Assembly (NCBI RefSeq): GCF_001456935.1
Contig: NZ_KQ758482.1
Coordinates: forward strand, 186,001 to 250,000
Source: [Bacillus] enclensis
GTDB taxonomy: Bacteria; Bacillota; Bacilli; Bacillales; Bacillaceae_B
Direction: 5' to 3'
Length of the DNA: 64,000 nucleotides
Of this stretch, positions 1-8,955 are shown in pieces. Every line of letters starts with the position of its first letter. The stretch's first letter is position 1. The translations under genes and the position numbers were made by a program. A model generated the notes under the pieces. It did not search any database. It had not been told where the DNA came from and saw only the letters and a program-made list of their open reading frames with translations.

Positions 1-2
1 AA

Positions 3-329
3 GGCGGCTATCAGGCGACGAAGATGCTCATCGCCCAAAAGGATGTCCCCCAGGCCATCTTCTTCGCCAATGATGAAATGGCCATCGGCGGACTTCAGGC
101 ATTGAATGAAAAGAAAATCTCTGTCCCTGATGACATATCAATCATCGGATTCGACGATATCCAGCTTTCAGAATATGTCTCTCCTCCGCTGACAACGATG
201 CGCCAGCCTAAATACGAAGCCGGCGCCCTGGCAGTACACTTGATCTTCCAGGTACTGTCGAAGGAAAAAGTCGACCACAATTACAAACTGACGACGGAAC
301 TGATCGAACGGAAATCTGTCAAAGGATGA
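3..329 (+). CDS. LacI-family transcriptional regulator, C-terminal part
   Basis: The reading frame is open from the window edge (GGYQATK...) and stops at 327-329, so only the last roughly 108 residues are seen. The visible part is the end of the periplasmic-binding-like effector domain of LacI/GalR repressors: FFANDEMAIGGLQAL, then the diagnostic VPDDISIIGFDDI, then LTTMRQP and the closing ELIERKS. The DNA-binding helix-turn-helix lies upstream of the window. The sugar sensed cannot be told from this portion. A strong terminator follows directly, so the gene ends its transcript here. The family call is secure. Confidence 0.9.
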   Translation, partial: GGYQATKMLIAQKDVPQAIFFANDEMAIGGLQALNEKKISVPDDISIIGFDDIQLSEYVSPPLTTMRQPKYEAGALAVHLIFQVLSKEKVDHNYKLTTELIERKSVKG

Positions 330-348
330 TGGTCCGCGACATGGCAAA

Positions 349-392
349 GGCCCGTCCCGCACTGCTTTAAAGCGATGCGGGACGGGCCTTCA
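349..392 (+). terminator. Hairpin terminator, copy 1 of the GGCCCGTCCC palindrome family
   Basis: The arm ggcccgtcccgc (349-360) pairs with gcgggacgggcc (377-388) and is followed by a T-rich tail. It ends the LacI-family gene. The same stem sequence recurs in nine other intergenic places in this window, so it is also a dispersed repeat. Confidence 0.8.
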
Positions 393-397
393 TTTTA

Positions 398-1324
398 TTA
401 TAGGATCTCTTTAAAATCCCTTGCCTGCAGATCGAGCTGACGGGCTGCATGGCCGATCTCTTTGAATGCGGCGACCGCCTGTTCGTTGAGGTCCTGATTG
501 TTTGAGATTCCTGCCTGTGAGCGGATCGTCCCTTCACTCACCTTGTTGATTTCAGAGGTGATCCCTTCGATGCGGGCGTTGACTTCGCCGATCGAATCCT
601 GGACGCGGGTAGCAAGCTTCCTTACTTCACCCGCCACAACATTGAAGCCTCTGCCATGTTCACCTGCGCGGGCCGCTTCGATGGCTGCATTCAATGCCAA
701 AAGATTCGTCTGGGCTGCGATTTCCCTTATCGTTTTCACAATGCTTTCAATCGATTTTGCCTGTGATTTAAGAGATGCCATGATTTCGAGATTTTCCTTC
801 GACTCTTCGACGAGTCTTCCAATCGCTTTTGCCGCTTCTTCACTTCGACGGATGCCGTCCTCCGCTTTACCACTGAGTTCTTCAGACATCTTCTGCAATT
901 GAGATGCCACCTTCACAGCCGTGTTTTCCCGTTCTGTGATATCCGTTGCCACTTTTACCACCCCCACGACCCTCCCGCGCTCATCTTTGACTGGCGTATA
1001 GGTGGCTTCAAGCCAGATAAGGTCACCGCGCTTTGTCACACGCTGGATCTTCTCCTGAAAACTTCTACCGTTCCGCAGGTTCCTCCATAACTCCTGATAC
1101 GCGCGGCTTTCGGCAAATTCAGGTGTACAGAATGCCCTGTGCCTCATGCCGGGCATCTCTGCTGCTCTATATCCGACCGTGCCCGCAAAATTCTCATTCG
1201 CCCACAGCACATTTCCTTCCGGGTCGAATTGAATCATCGCAAGCGACCCTTTAATCGCGTCCATTACCTGTACTGCCCCAAATCCCTGATTTCTTTCTTC
1301 GATTTCTGTAAGTGTACTGTTCAT
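398..1324 (-). CDS. Soluble PAS-domain methyl-accepting chemotaxis protein
   Basis: The N-terminal half is a PAS sensor domain ([20 protein letters not shown]..., ending [12 protein letters not shown]). The C-terminal half is the MCP signalling hairpin with the conserved tip [37 protein letters not shown], which docks CheA/CheW (motif shown only as landmark; full span is about residues 200-240). There is no membrane segment, so it is cytoplasmic and probably senses redox, oxygen or a small ligand through PAS. The frame opens earlier at a TTG (1348), but AAGAGGATGAGG before the ATG at 1324 is the best ribosome site. Ligand unknown. Confidence 0.88.
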   Translation of the reverse strand: MNSTLTEIEERNQGFGAVQVMDAIKGSLAMIQFDPEGNVLWANENFAGTVGYRAAEMPGMRHRAFCTPEFAESRAYQELWRNLRNGRSFQEKIQRVTKRGDLIWLEATYTPVKDERGRVVGVVKVATDITERENTAVKVASQLQKMSEELSGKAEDGIRRSEEAAKAIGRLVEESKENLEIMASLKSQAKSIESIVKTIREIAAQTNLLALNAAIEAARAGEHGRGFNVVAGEVRKLATRVQDSIGEVNARIEGITSEINKVSEGTIRSQAGISNNQDLNEQAVAAFKEIGHAARQLDLQARDFKEIL

Positions 1325-1462
1325 CCTCATCCTCTTTTCTGGAATCAAGCATCATATGTATTTTCAACCGTGAGTTAAGATACATTCTGCTAATCGTAAG
1401 ACTATCGTACTAAGTAAATTTAAATTTAACAATTTACAACTCTCGAAATCGAAACATTTCTA

Positions 1463-1493
1463 TTAAAAAAAGCGTGCGGTCCAGGCCACACGC
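1463..1493 (-). terminator. Intrinsic terminator of the DUF6612-like lipoprotein gene
   Basis: On the minus strand gcgtgtgg pairs with ccgcacgc across a short loop and is followed by seven T residues. It lies just past the stop codon at 1503. Confidence 0.75.
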
Positions 1494-1502
1494 TCTTTAC
1501 TC

Positions 1503-2324
1503 TTATTCACCCTGCAAAGCTGCTTCATCCATTTCCACGACATTCTCTTTTACTTCTGCCGGAATCGTGATGTCCTCGATCTCATTGAACTTGGAATAGC
1601 TTCCCGTCATCTTCTGGACAGATTGCACCTTCTCCCCTTCAATCTCCATATCGAAATCCATGTTCACTGTGAAATTCAAAGGGTGATAGGTTTTTTTGTC
1701 AATTTCATAGGTATAGTCCAATTTGTTTACTTTCAAGCCTTCCAGCATCTCCTTCGGCATCAAACCTTCAGGCATCGTGGCCTCGACCTGTTCCTCTACA
1801 AGATTCTGATACTCTTCCCCGGAAGCAGAGAATGAGATGACATAGCGATCATCTTTCTCATCCACTTTAACATCTTTGATGTATTCCTTCATTTGCTTGA
1901 GCTGCTCAGTCGCATCCGCTTGATCCTTGCTCATCTGGACAATTGAGTCAGACATTTCCTTAGGCGCGGCCTGCCACTGGTTACTCATCGAATCCTTCGT
2001 ATACATTCCTTCTTCGGTAAAATAGGTTTCCGCTTCAATCGGCATTCCCATCATCGTCATTTCTGTCGTCTGATACAGCCCGAGCGGCTCTGTGACATAA
2101 TCCATTTCGATTGTCGACTCCTGCGTCACTTTTTCAGCATCTTCAGCAGCCGGGATGATATCCTGCTCCATCTCCATTTTCACATGAAAACTTTCAAGCT
2201 TCTCCGACGCTGCAATCGATGAATTGATGATGTCTTCCACATCTTTCCCGCTCGTTGTCGTCCCGCACGCCGTCAAGCCAACCGCCAAAAATATTGCTGA
2301 ACCCAGTCCCAGTAATTTCTTCAT
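1503..2324 (-). CDS. DUF6612/LolA-like lipoprotein
   Basis: The protein starts MKKLLGLGSAIFLAVGLTAC, a type II signal peptide with lipobox LTAC, so it should be lipid-anchored outside the membrane. The mature part, about 250 residues, has alternating strands typical of the LolA-like fold (FHVKMEMEQD..., IEMDYVTEPLGLYQTTEMTMMG, later FTVNMDFDMEIEG). It matches the DUF6612 family of Bacillus lipoproteins as I know it. The biochemical role is unknown. GAGGAGGATATC precedes the ATG, supporting this start. It stands alone with its own terminator. Confidence 0.75.
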   Translation of the reverse strand: MKKLLGLGSAIFLAVGLTACGTTTSGKDVEDIINSSIAASEKLESFHVKMEMEQDIIPAAEDAEKVTQESTIEMDYVTEPLGLYQTTEMTMMGMPIEAETYFTEEGMYTKDSMSNQWQAAPKEMSDSIVQMSKDQADATEQLKQMKEYIKDVKVDEKDDRYVISFSASGEEYQNLVEEQVEATMPEGLMPKEMLEGLKVNKLDYTYEIDKKTYHPLNFTVNMDFDMEIEGEKVQSVQKMTGSYSKFNEIEDITIPAEVKENVVEMDEAALQGE

Positions 2325-2441
2325 GATATCCTCCTCTTGTATAATTCAGTCTACCTGTATATACGGCTACACATGAAGAAAGTTTCAAAAAAAAGGAAAA
2401 AAGAGTCGAATTCCCTTTTTACCAAGTTCCGTCTGCAACAA

Positions 2442-3059
2442 TTATTTTGATTGCCTGCTGTTAATCAGTCCTTTATAAACCCCTTCAAGTTTGGTCATGC
2501 CCCACTGCAGTGCAAGCCCCTGAAGTGAAATCCCGATGATCGCCGTAACGGTCAATAACCACATGGACACCCCGCTCTGAAGATTGACGATCGTGCTTCC
2601 CATATAAACCAGATGTCCGAATACCACAACGATCCCATCATAAAAACTGCTCACTGTTTCTTCTATAAAAAAAATGATAAATGATTCCGCAAGCAGGAAG
2701 CCAAGCAAAATGGAGATGAGGAGCGTCCACGATTGATATGTAAGTTTTTCAACATAAGGAGAAATATAATATTTTGTAATGGTCTTCAACCTGAACAAGT
2801 AGATGACCCTCACAATCCTCGCCATCTGGAAAAACTGATCGAATGGAAGAATCGCTATGACCAGGAAGGGATTTTCCTTCAGGAACTCCCACTTCTTCTC
2901 GGCCTTTAGCAGCCTCACCACAAAATCGGCGAAAAAAATCCCCCACACAAGCCAGTTCAAAAGCGAATTATGATTGTCTTCCTGCCACAAGTTGATGATT
3001 GTCACCATCACAAGGAGGAGCATGAACATCTCATATATGATTTTCATGATCTTTTGCAT
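2442..3059 (-). CDS. Voltage-gated-channel-like integral membrane protein
   Basis: The 205-residue protein has about five hydrophobic segments and an S4-like stretch with regularly spaced basic residues (MARIVRVIYLFRLKTITK, about residues 79-96), the pattern of an ion-transport/voltage-sensor domain. A canonical TVGYG/GYGD selectivity filter is absent. The segment after the pore-like region instead reads VVFGHLVYMGST. It may be a channel with altered selectivity or a sensor-only homologue. GGAGGGGCATTC precedes the ATG. Family call is moderate and the ion is unknown. Confidence 0.6.
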   Translation of the reverse strand: MQKIMKIIYEMFMLLLVMVTIINLWQEDNHNSLLNWLVWGIFFADFVVRLLKAEKKWEFLKENPFLVIAILPFDQFFQMARIVRVIYLFRLKTITKYYISPYVEKLTYQSWTLLISILLGFLLAESFIIFFIEETVSSFYDGIVVVFGHLVYMGSTIVNLQSGVSMWLLTVTAIIGISLQGLALQWGMTKLEGVYKGLINSRQSK

Positions 3060-3162
3060 GAATGCCCCTCCTTACCTTCGACTTTTATGTATTTATATTG
3101 TACCAAAGATGGAAGGGTTATCTGAGGTGAGACTGGGTAATCGTGGAAGAATTTTATTTTCC

Positions 3163-3198
3163 AAAAAAAGAAGAGCCTCCAACCCGCTGGCTGGAGGC
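3163..3198 (-). terminator. Terminator of the cop operon
   Basis: The minus strand reads gcctccagccagcgggttggaggc and then a T-rich tail, just beyond the glutaredoxin stop codon at 3205. It probably ends the copZ-copA-grx transcript. Confidence 0.8.
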
Positions 3199-3204
3199 AA
3201 ACCT

Positions 3205-3492
3205 TCATTCTTTTTTCATACCCAATAACTCTTCAATCTCTTCTCGATTTTGCTCAAATCCAATCAAACTCTTCACCAGCTTTTTCTTACCAAGCAGGCC
3301 TTTCTTGTAAAAGGCAAATGCCGGGACAATCCGTGAGCCGAATGTTTCTTTCATCTCTGCTTCGAGTGATTCATCCGCCCCAACATCTTTGTGATTGTAT
3401 TCGATATGCTGCTCCGACAGGTACTCTTTGGCAGCCTGACAGTCGGAGCAGGTCGGACGTGTGTAGAGTTCAATCATTAATTCCTGATTCAT
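3205..3492 (-). CDS. Glutaredoxin-family thiol protein
   Basis: The 95-residue protein has the thioredoxin-fold start IELYTRPTCSDCQAAKEYL with a CSDC redox pair, then the IVPAFAFYKKG region holding the cis-proline. It lies 16 bp downstream of copA on the same strand and shares its terminator, so it is likely co-transcribed and may reduce thiols or handle Cu(I). Two starts are possible: M1 behind a long-spaced GAGGAGTG, or the ATG five codons on. Role in copper handling is inference from position. Confidence 0.8.
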   Translation of the reverse strand: MNQELMIELYTRPTCSDCQAAKEYLSEQHIEYNHKDVGADESLEAEMKETFGSRIVPAFAFYKKGLLGKKKLVKSLIGFEQNREEIEELLGMKKE

Positions 3493-3508
3493 ATTAAAGT
3501 TTCACTCC

Positions 3509-5965
3509 TCAAACGCGTGATGGTTTGAATCCTTTCAGTCGCAGGGCATTGAGCAACACGGATACAGAACTGAAGCTCATGGCAGCCCCTGCGATCATCG
3601 GATTCAATAAGGGGCCTCCGAATAGGTAAAGCACACCCATCGCAACCGGAATCCCAAGAATGTTATAGGCAAATGCCCAGAAAAGATTCTGTTTGATGTT
3701 CCTTATTGTTGCTTTGCTCAGTTCAACGGAGGTCGGTACGTCCATCAGGTCGCTCCTCATCAGGACGATATCGGCTGATTCCATGGCAACGTCCGTACCG
3801 GAACCGATGGCAATCCCGATGTCTGCCTGCGCAAGGGCGGGTGCATCGTTGATGCCGTCACCGACCATGGCGACTTTCCGTCCTTCTTCCTGCAATTTTT
3901 TGACTTCATTCGCTTTGTCTTCGGGAAGGACTTCGCTCAGCACCCGGTCGATTCCGACCTGTTCCGCGATGGCCTGAGCCGTCCGCTTGTTGTCACCCGT
4001 GATCATGGCGACTTCGATACCCATTTTATGAAGCTTTTCAATGGCCTTGAAGCTCGATTCCTTGACCGTGTCAGCGACAGCGATGATACCGGCGATTTCT
4101 TCTTCCACTGCAATATACATCGGGGTTTTCCCTTCGGCTGCAAGGCGGTCGGACGTTTCATTGAGATCACCGAGATCCACATTATTTTCATCCATGAGCT
4201 TCCGGTTTCCGAGTAGCAGGTCTTTCCCGTCTACTGTCACCTCAAGCCCCTGGCCTGTGACAGCATCAAAGAAATCCGTTTTAAGTAAAGACAACCCTTT
4301 TTCCTCTGCAGCCCTGACGATTGCTTCACCCAGCGGATGCTCAGATCCTTTTTCAGCCGAAGCGGCAAGGGTCAGGAGTTCTTCCTCCACGATGTCCCCG
4401 GCCGTCACGATATCCGTCACGACAGGCTTCCCTTCTGTAATCGTACCGGTTTTATCAAACACAATCGTATTGATTTTGTGGGTGGACTCGAGTGCCCCCC
4501 CGCTTTTGATAAGCACGCCATTTTCGGCACCTTTCCCCGTTCCGACCATGATGGCGGTCGGAGTGGCGAGTCCAAGGGCGCATGGACAGGCAATGACGAG
4601 AATGGAGATGGCAATCGTAAAGGCGAAGAGACCGGTTTCACCGCCGATGAACCAGGCAAGCCCCGTCACGATGGCAAGACCGATGACGATCGGCACGAAA
4701 TAGCCGGAAATGATATCGGCCATCTTTGCAATCGGTGCTTTTGATCCCTGTGCATCTTCGACCAGTTTGATGATTTGAGAAAGGGCTGTGTCTTTCCCGA
4801 CCTTGGTCGCTTCATAGCGGATCGAACCGTTTTTATTGATGCTTGCGCCGATCACTGCTGATCCTGCTTCTTTTTCCACAGGGATGCTTTCCCCTGTCAG
4901 CATCGACTCATCCACCGACGTCTTCCCTTCCACTACCACACCGTCCACAGGAAGCTTTTCCCCTGGCTTGACGATGATGATGTCGCCGACTTCCACCTCT
5001 TCAATTGAAATTTCGGTTTCCATGCCGTCCCTGATGACCGTCGCTGTTTTAGGGGCCAGCCCCATCAGCTTCTTGATCGCTTCAGACGTTTTTCCTTTTG
5101 ACAGTGCTTCGAAATACTTCCCTAACGTTATCAACGTCAGGATGACCGCAGCCGATTCATAATAAAGATCCTGCGCGTAGCTCTCATTTCCCGATAAGAT
5201 GAAAATGGACGCAATGAAGCTGTATACAAAGGCCGCACCGGTTCCGAGGGCAACCAGGGAATCCATATTCGGATGGCGCTTGATCAGTGTTTTGAATCCG
5301 ACTGTGAAGAATGGTTTTCCCATCACCATCACCGGAATCGTCAGGACGAGCTGAATAAGCGCAAATCCTGTCGGGTTGGTCATCGGATCGATGGCATCCG
5401 GCAGCGGCATCCCGAGCATATGTCCCATTGAGACGAGCAGGAGCGGGATCGTGAAGACAGCCGAGATCCAGAAGCGTTTCCACATATGCTTGATATGCCG
5501 TTCTTTCTTATCCCTGTCTTGATCGGCTTTATCCTCTGTCTCCACATCTTCCTGCGCTTCATATCCCACTTCGGATACCGCTTTTTTGATGTCGGCAGCG
5601 GTTACGACTGACGGATCATATTCAACGACCAATTTTTCGGTCGTCAGATTGACGCTTGAATGTTTCACACCCTCTAACTTATTTGCCGCTTTTTCTACCG
5701 ACTGTACACAGGAAGCGCAGGTCATGCCAGATACGGAAAATGTTTTCTTTTCCATTTCCGAGATGGCTTTGTAACCCGCCTCGTCAACGGCTTGCTTTAT
5801 TTGATCAAGGGTAATTTCATTTTCATCATACGTGATCCTCAGTTTTTCGGTGGCCAGGTTCACGTTCGCTTCCTGGACACCACTCAATTTCCCGGTTGCT
5901 TTTTCCACCGTCTGTGAACACGACGCACATGTCATCCCTTCGATGCTTAATGTTTTTTCCGTCAT
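3509..5965 (-). CDS. copA: Copper-exporting P1B-type ATPase CopA
   Basis: The protein of 818 residues exports Cu(I) at the cost of ATP. It has two N-terminal metal-binding domains, each with GMTCASC (Cys 13/16 and 83/86), then membrane helices, the ion-site motif CPC at 460-462, the phosphorylation site DKTGT with Asp504, the SEHPLGE nucleotide motif, the hinge [10 protein letters not shown], and a closing [16 protein letters not shown] helix. This is the full family length. It follows copZ by 18 bp and precedes a glutaredoxin gene by 16 bp. Regulation is expected through CopY upstream. Confidence 0.97.
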   Translation of the reverse strand: MTEKTLSIEGMTCASCSQTVEKATGKLSGVQEANVNLATEKLRITYDENEITLDQIKQAVDEAGYKAISEMEKKTFSVSGMTCASCVQSVEKAANKLEGVKHSSVNLTTEKLVVEYDPSVVTAADIKKAVSEVGYEAQEDVETEDKADQDRDKKERHIKHMWKRFWISAVFTIPLLLVSMGHMLGMPLPDAIDPMTNPTGFALIQLVLTIPVMVMGKPFFTVGFKTLIKRHPNMDSLVALGTGAAFVYSFIASIFILSGNESYAQDLYYESAAVILTLITLGKYFEALSKGKTSEAIKKLMGLAPKTATVIRDGMETEISIEEVEVGDIIIVKPGEKLPVDGVVVEGKTSVDESMLTGESIPVEKEAGSAVIGASINKNGSIRYEATKVGKDTALSQIIKLVEDAQGSKAPIAKMADIISGYFVPIVIGLAIVTGLAWFIGGETGLFAFTIAISILVIACPCALGLATPTAIMVGTGKGAENGVLIKSGGALESTHKINTIVFDKTGTITEGKPVVTDIVTAGDIVEEELLTLAASAEKGSEHPLGEAIVRAAEEKGLSLLKTDFFDAVTGQGLEVTVDGKDLLLGNRKLMDENNVDLGDLNETSDRLAAEGKTPMYIAVEEEIAGIIAVADTVKESSFKAIEKLHKMGIEVAMITGDNKRTAQAIAEQVGIDRVLSEVLPEDKANEVKKLQEEGRKVAMVGDGINDAPALAQADIGIAIGSGTDVAMESADIVLMRSDLMDVPTSVELSKATIRNIKQNLFWAFAYNILGIPVAMGVLYLFGGPLLNPMIAGAAMSFSSVSVLLNALRLKGFKPSRV

Positions 5966-5983
5966 CGTGCAAGACCACCTTTG

Positions 5984-6199
5984 TTATTTTTTCGGTTCTG
6001 TTTCATATCCCGCTTCCGTCACGGCTTTGCTCAGGCTTTCAGGGGATTGTTTCGTTTCGTCGTATTTCACTTTTGCAGATGCATTTTCAAGGTCTACTTT
6101 AGCTTTTTCCACTCCGTCGAGTCCGTTTAGTGTGGTTTCTACTTTCTTCACGCAGTTTCCGCATGTCATACCTGATACGTTTAATAATGTTTTTTCCAT
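5984..6199 (-). CDS. copZ: Copper chaperone CopZ
   Basis: The 71-residue single HMA domain begins MEKTLLNVSGMTCGNC with Cys13 and Cys16 binding Cu(I), and ends TEAGYETE as usual. It delivers Cu(I) to the N-terminal domains of CopA, encoded immediately downstream. AAGGAGTGTTCAAAC precedes the ATG. No cop box or clear promoter was seen directly before it, so transcription most likely comes from the copY promoter through an intervening repeat. Confidence 0.95.
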   Translation of the reverse strand: MEKTLLNVSGMTCGNCVKKVETTLNGLDGVEKAKVDLENASAKVKYDETKQSPESLSKAVTEAGYETEPKK

Positions 6200-6255
6200 G
6201 TTTGAACACTCCTTAAGTTATATTTAATATTTTTCCATTAATACCGTTATTGATT

Positions 6256-6355
6256 TCAGTGGAAGACTACGCTTTCCGCGGGCGGCCCGTGAGCCTCCTC
6301 GTCAAAGAGGGGAACTGTCCAACTACATGGCCTAGAGACACATGTCATAAGCCAA
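6256..6355. repeat. Bacillaceae dispersed intergenic repeat, rearranged copy
   Basis: The segment contains ggaagactacgctttccgcg and gtgagcctcctc, which match the copy at 18282-18532. It also carries cacatgtcataagcc, which occurs in that other copy in opposite orientation. It sits between copY and copZ. This type of sequence is common in intergenic DNA of Bacillus relatives. Function unknown. Confidence 0.7.
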
Positions 6356-6395
6356 ATCATGCCGGGTATACTGACGTTTTGCAGTAGATACTACC

Positions 6396-6857
6396 TTAAT
6401 GCCGGCAGTTCATGCCGTGGTCTTTTTTGCAGGTGCACTGGCCGGGGACGCAGTTGCAGACGACTTGGTCGACGGCGTCTTTTTTCTTATTTTGCAGGAC
6501 TTCTTCTATCATGGCGATGTCGTCATGGCTGAGTGTTGCGTCTCCGATCAGATCGGCTATCGTCTTCCCTACTGCACGGCTGCAGATGTGATGGAACAGC
6601 CCTGCTTTCAGGGTATTGAGACTGTCTTCTTCGCTGACCGCGGCTGTGTAGATGAACCGGTTGCCTGACTTTTCGGTTTGCAGCATCCCTTTTTTGACGA
6701 GACGCCCGATGAAAGTCTTGGTCGTCGCAGGCTTCCAGTCCATCTTTTCCTGCAGGACATGGCTGATTTCCTTGCTGGTCACTTCTTCAAGGGCCCACAC
6801 GACCCTCATGACTTCCCATTCAGAATCCGTGATTTCCGGTTTTTCTTCATTGGGCAA
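6396..6857 (-). CDS. copY: Copper-responsive repressor CopY (BlaI/MecI family)
   Basis: The 153-residue protein has the winged helix of BlaI/MecI/CopY regulators (ITDSEWEVMRVVWALEEVTSKEI..., ATTKTFIGRLVKKGML) and a C-terminal Cys hook CNCVPGQCTC, exactly the CxCx4CxC signature by which CopY exchanges Zn for Cu(I) and leaves DNA. The start is a TTG at 6857 behind AGGAGGTG with 7-nt spacing; no ATG fits. Two cop boxes lie in its promoter, so it represses itself and, by read-through, copZ-copA. Most Bacillus relatives use CsoR instead, so this regulator type is notable here. Confidence 0.93.
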   Translation of the reverse strand: MPNEEKPEITDSEWEVMRVVWALEEVTSKEISHVLQEKMDWKPATTKTFIGRLVKKGMLQTEKSGNRFIYTAAVSEEDSLNTLKAGLFHHICSRAVGKTIADLIGDATLSHDDIAMIEEVLQNKKKDAVDQVVCNCVPGQCTCKKDHGMNCRH

Positions 6858-6880
6858 ATGACAACACCTCCTATATCGTT

Positions 6881-6890
6881 TACATTTGTA
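6881..6890 (-). promoter_or_regulatory. cop box 1 (CopY operator), proximal
   Basis: TACATTTGTA fits the CopY operator consensus TACANNTGTA exactly. It lies 24 bp upstream of the copY start and downstream of the -10 element. Confidence 0.88.
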
Positions 6891-6906
6891 ATCAACTTAT
6901 ATTTAG

Positions 6907-6935
6907 AGTTTACAACTGTAATCGTTTTTAGTCAA
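6907..6935 (-). promoter_or_regulatory. copY-copZA promoter with overlapping cop box 2
   Basis: On the minus strand TTGACT (6930-6935) and TAAACT (6907-6912) are 17 bp apart and form a SigA-type promoter. A second perfect cop box, TACAACTGTA or its complement, occupies 6911-6920, inside the spacer and overlapping the -10. The two boxes are 30 bp apart, about three helical turns, as in other CopY-controlled promoters. Confidence 0.88.
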
Positions 6936-7036
6936 CCATTTTGTTTTCTTTTTATCAAAATGGGCTGAACAGGATGTTTTATTATTCTGTACCACTGGAC
7001 GGCTATTATAAACTGCACGGAAAATGCATAACTCCA

Positions 7037-7075
7037 TAGAAAAAGCTGGACAGGAGTATTCGCCTGCCCAGCTTT
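7037..7075 (-). terminator. Terminator of the hrtBA transcript
   Basis: aaaagctgg...ccagctttt forms a long stem with T/A-rich flanks, immediately past the hrtA stop codon. Confidence 0.75.
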
Positions 7076-7079
7076 TGGT

Positions 7080-7763
7080 TCACTTTCTTTTTTCAAGCCT
7101 GCCGTCGTTCATTTCATATATATTGTCACATAGATGAAGGATGGTTTCATCGTGGGTGACCATGACGGCGGCTTTCTGTTTTTCTTTCACAATCTTTGAA
7201 ATGAGCTTGATGATGTCGATGCTCCGGCCTGAATCAAGACTGGCGGTCGGCTCATCGGCCAGGATGATGTCGGCGTCATTCATGAAGGCGCGGGCAATTG
7301 CTACCCTCTGCTTCTCTCCTCCGGACAGCTGATAAGAGTAATGATCGGCCCGGTTCTCAAGACCCACTGACTTTAAAAGTTCTTCCGCCCTCCTCTTTGT
7401 GTCTCCATTCCACTTACCCGCGAGCTCTGCAGGCAGTTTGAGCTGCTCTATCACTTTAAGATACGGAACAAGATTGGAGGATTGAAAAATATAGCCGATT
7501 GAATGAAGTCTCACTTCAGACTTTTGTTTATCGGAAAGTGAAGCGATGTCATGGCCGTTTACAAGCATCTCCCCTTCATCGGGGGATAACAGTGCGCCTG
7601 CAATCGACAGGAACGTGCTTTTCCCTGATCCCGACGGTCCGAGTACCGCGGTCAGCTTGCCTCTCTCAGCTTTAAAAGAAAGAGAATGAAGGACATCGAC
7701 CATCTTTTCGCCGTCCTTGAAGGTCTTTCTGATTTCTTTCAGTTCAAGTGGCCAGGTATTCAT
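7080..7763 (-). CDS. hrtA: Haem efflux ABC transporter ATPase HrtA
   Basis: The 227-residue ATPase of the MacB/LolD type has Walker A GPSGSGKST (42-50), the Q-loop FQSSNLVPYL, signature YQLSGGEKQR, and Walker B IILADEPTASLD. It pairs with the permease whose stop overlaps its start by one base (TAATG), so the two are translationally coupled. Naming as HrtA rests on context: the adjacent two-component system and permease closely resemble HssRS and HrtB of staphylococci. It powers removal of toxic haem from the membrane. Confidence 0.85.
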   Translation of the reverse strand: MNTWPLELKEIRKTFKDGEKMVDVLHSLSFKAERGKLTAVLGPSGSGKSTFLSIAGALLSPDEGEMLVNGHDIASLSDKQKSEVRLHSIGYIFQSSNLVPYLKVIEQLKLPAELAGKWNGDTKRRAEELLKSVGLENRADHYSYQLSGGEKQRVAIARAFMNDADIILADEPTASLDSGRSIDIIKLISKIVKEKQKAAVMVTHDETILHLCDNIYEMNDGRLEKRK

Positions 7764-8842
7764 TATTGAGCCCTCCCCATGGCAGTCAGCGGGTCCGCTT
7801 TTACAATATTGGCTGCAGATACAAGTGCACCTGCAAGCGAAACGATCAGCAGCACCCCTGAAAATTTCAATATAAGGTTAATATCGAAGACAAAAGGGAT
7901 GTCCTCTGGAAGCAGATTTGGAAGTAAGGCGGTGAACCCGACTGACGTTCCGATGCTGACGAGCGAAAGGATCAGTACCTGAAAGAGAGTGGAACCGATC
8001 AAGAATCCGTTCTTTGCCCCGATGGCCTTCAACACACCAAACTCATTCATTTTTTGGATTGTCATGATAAAGAAGAACGCCGCCAGGACAAATACAGCGA
8101 TCACGATCAGAAACGCAAGCATCATATAAAGCGAGCTTTGCTCTGCCTGGTAGCCGGGGATGCCCCCGATTACCTCATCCTTGGATACCCAGTTACCGCC
8201 TTCGACCTCCGATTTCACGATTTCCCTCAGCTTTTGATTATCTTCTACCATGACAAGTGCATTCACTTTATTCTTTTGATTCTCCGGGACCAAGTCATTC
8301 CACAGATCGATGTTCATGAACACAGCGGGTGTATGGCTGAACGTTTGCTGCTCCGTGAATCCGGCAACGGTAAATACTTTGTCAAACTGTTCGTCATAGA
8401 GCCTGTCCCCGATTTCTATCCCCTCTTTTTGAAGGGTGATATCGGCCGTGACGCTGGCATCTCCAGATTTAAAGCTTTCTCCATCCGTCACGTTTGGCAT
8501 CAGAAAGCCGTCGGGTTGGACGGCCATGACGGTGATATCGACCGTCTGATCCGTGCCTTCTTTTTCTAATGAACGCATTTGGAGGTTCAATGGCTCAATT
8601 CCGGGAGAAAAAGTATTAGACGAAACGTCAATCCGTGACCGGTCGATCCGCCCTTCCGCCCCTTTATCCAGATAGAACGCATGAACATCCATGTTCTGTA
8701 TGGATGAGGCATTGTCTGATGAGAGACCGCCTGCAAGGCCGCTTATGATAAAAACGAGGGAGGCAACGAAAAACAGGATGAACCCGATCAGTAAATACCT
8801 CATCTTGTAAAAGCGAATTTCTTTTAATGACAGTGAAAACAT
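7763..8842 (-). CDS. hrtB: Haem efflux ABC transporter permease HrtB
   Basis: An N-terminal segment (KEIRFYKMRYLLIGFILFF...SLVFIISGLAGGLS) closely recalls staphylococcal HrtB, followed by an extracytoplasmic domain and three C-terminal helices with the FtsX-like motif MTIQKMNEFGVLKAIGA. Together with HrtA it extrudes haem. The frame opens at a GTG (8854) inside the ribosome site; AAAGGAAGG fits the ATG at 8842 better, though with a long 11-nt gap. A direct repeat of the HssR type lies 50 bp upstream. Confidence 0.85.
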   Translation of the reverse strand: MFSLSLKEIRFYKMRYLLIGFILFFVASLVFIISGLAGGLSSDNASSIQNMDVHAFYLDKGAEGRIDRSRIDVSSNTFSPGIEPLNLQMRSLEKEGTDQTVDITVMAVQPDGFLMPNVTDGESFKSGDASVTADITLQKEGIEIGDRLYDEQFDKVFTVAGFTEQQTFSHTPAVFMNIDLWNDLVPENQKNKVNALVMVEDNQKLREIVKSEVEGGNWVSKDEVIGGIPGYQAEQSSLYMMLAFLIVIAVFVLAAFFFIMTIQKMNEFGVLKAIGAKNGFLIGSTLFQVLILSLVSIGTSVGFTALLPNLLPEDIPFVFDINLILKFSGVLLIVSLAGALVSAANIVKADPLTAMGRAQ

Positions 8843-8893
8843 ATCTCTGTTCACCTTCCTTTAAGATTAGTACAAAACCAGAATACTTCCTGA

Positions 8894-8913
8894 ATATGAA
8901 CGGAAGATGAACA
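8894..8913 (-). promoter_or_regulatory. HssR-type direct repeat upstream of hrtB
   Basis: The minus strand reads GTTCATCTT-N2-GTTCATATT. This matches the direct repeat GTTCATATT-N2-GTTCATATT that, as I recall, HssR binds in the hrtAB promoters of Staphylococcus aureus and Bacillus anthracis. It lies in the short gap between hssS and hrtB, just upstream of a TACTAAT -10-like element, so haem-induced activation of hrtBA is likely. Confidence 0.82.
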
Positions 8914-8916
8914 CAA

Positions 8917-8955
8917 AAAAATATCAGCCATTTATCGAATGGCTGACATTTTTTT
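8917..8955. terminator. Bidirectional hairpin overlapping the hssS stop codon
   Basis: cagccat and atggctg form a stem around a 7-nt loop, flanked by A-runs and T-runs. The last codons and the stop of hssS lie within the stem. It separates the hssRS transcript from the hrtBA promoter. Confidence 0.7.

Noticed and set aside
4041-4703. 220-codon open frame on the plus strand inside copA
   Set aside because: It is antisense to a full-length CopA with all catalytic motifs, has Ser/Pro-rich low-complexity composition and no ribosome site.
8054-8569. 171-codon open frame on the plus strand inside hrtB
   Set aside because: Antisense shadow of the permease gene; no motif, no ribosome site.
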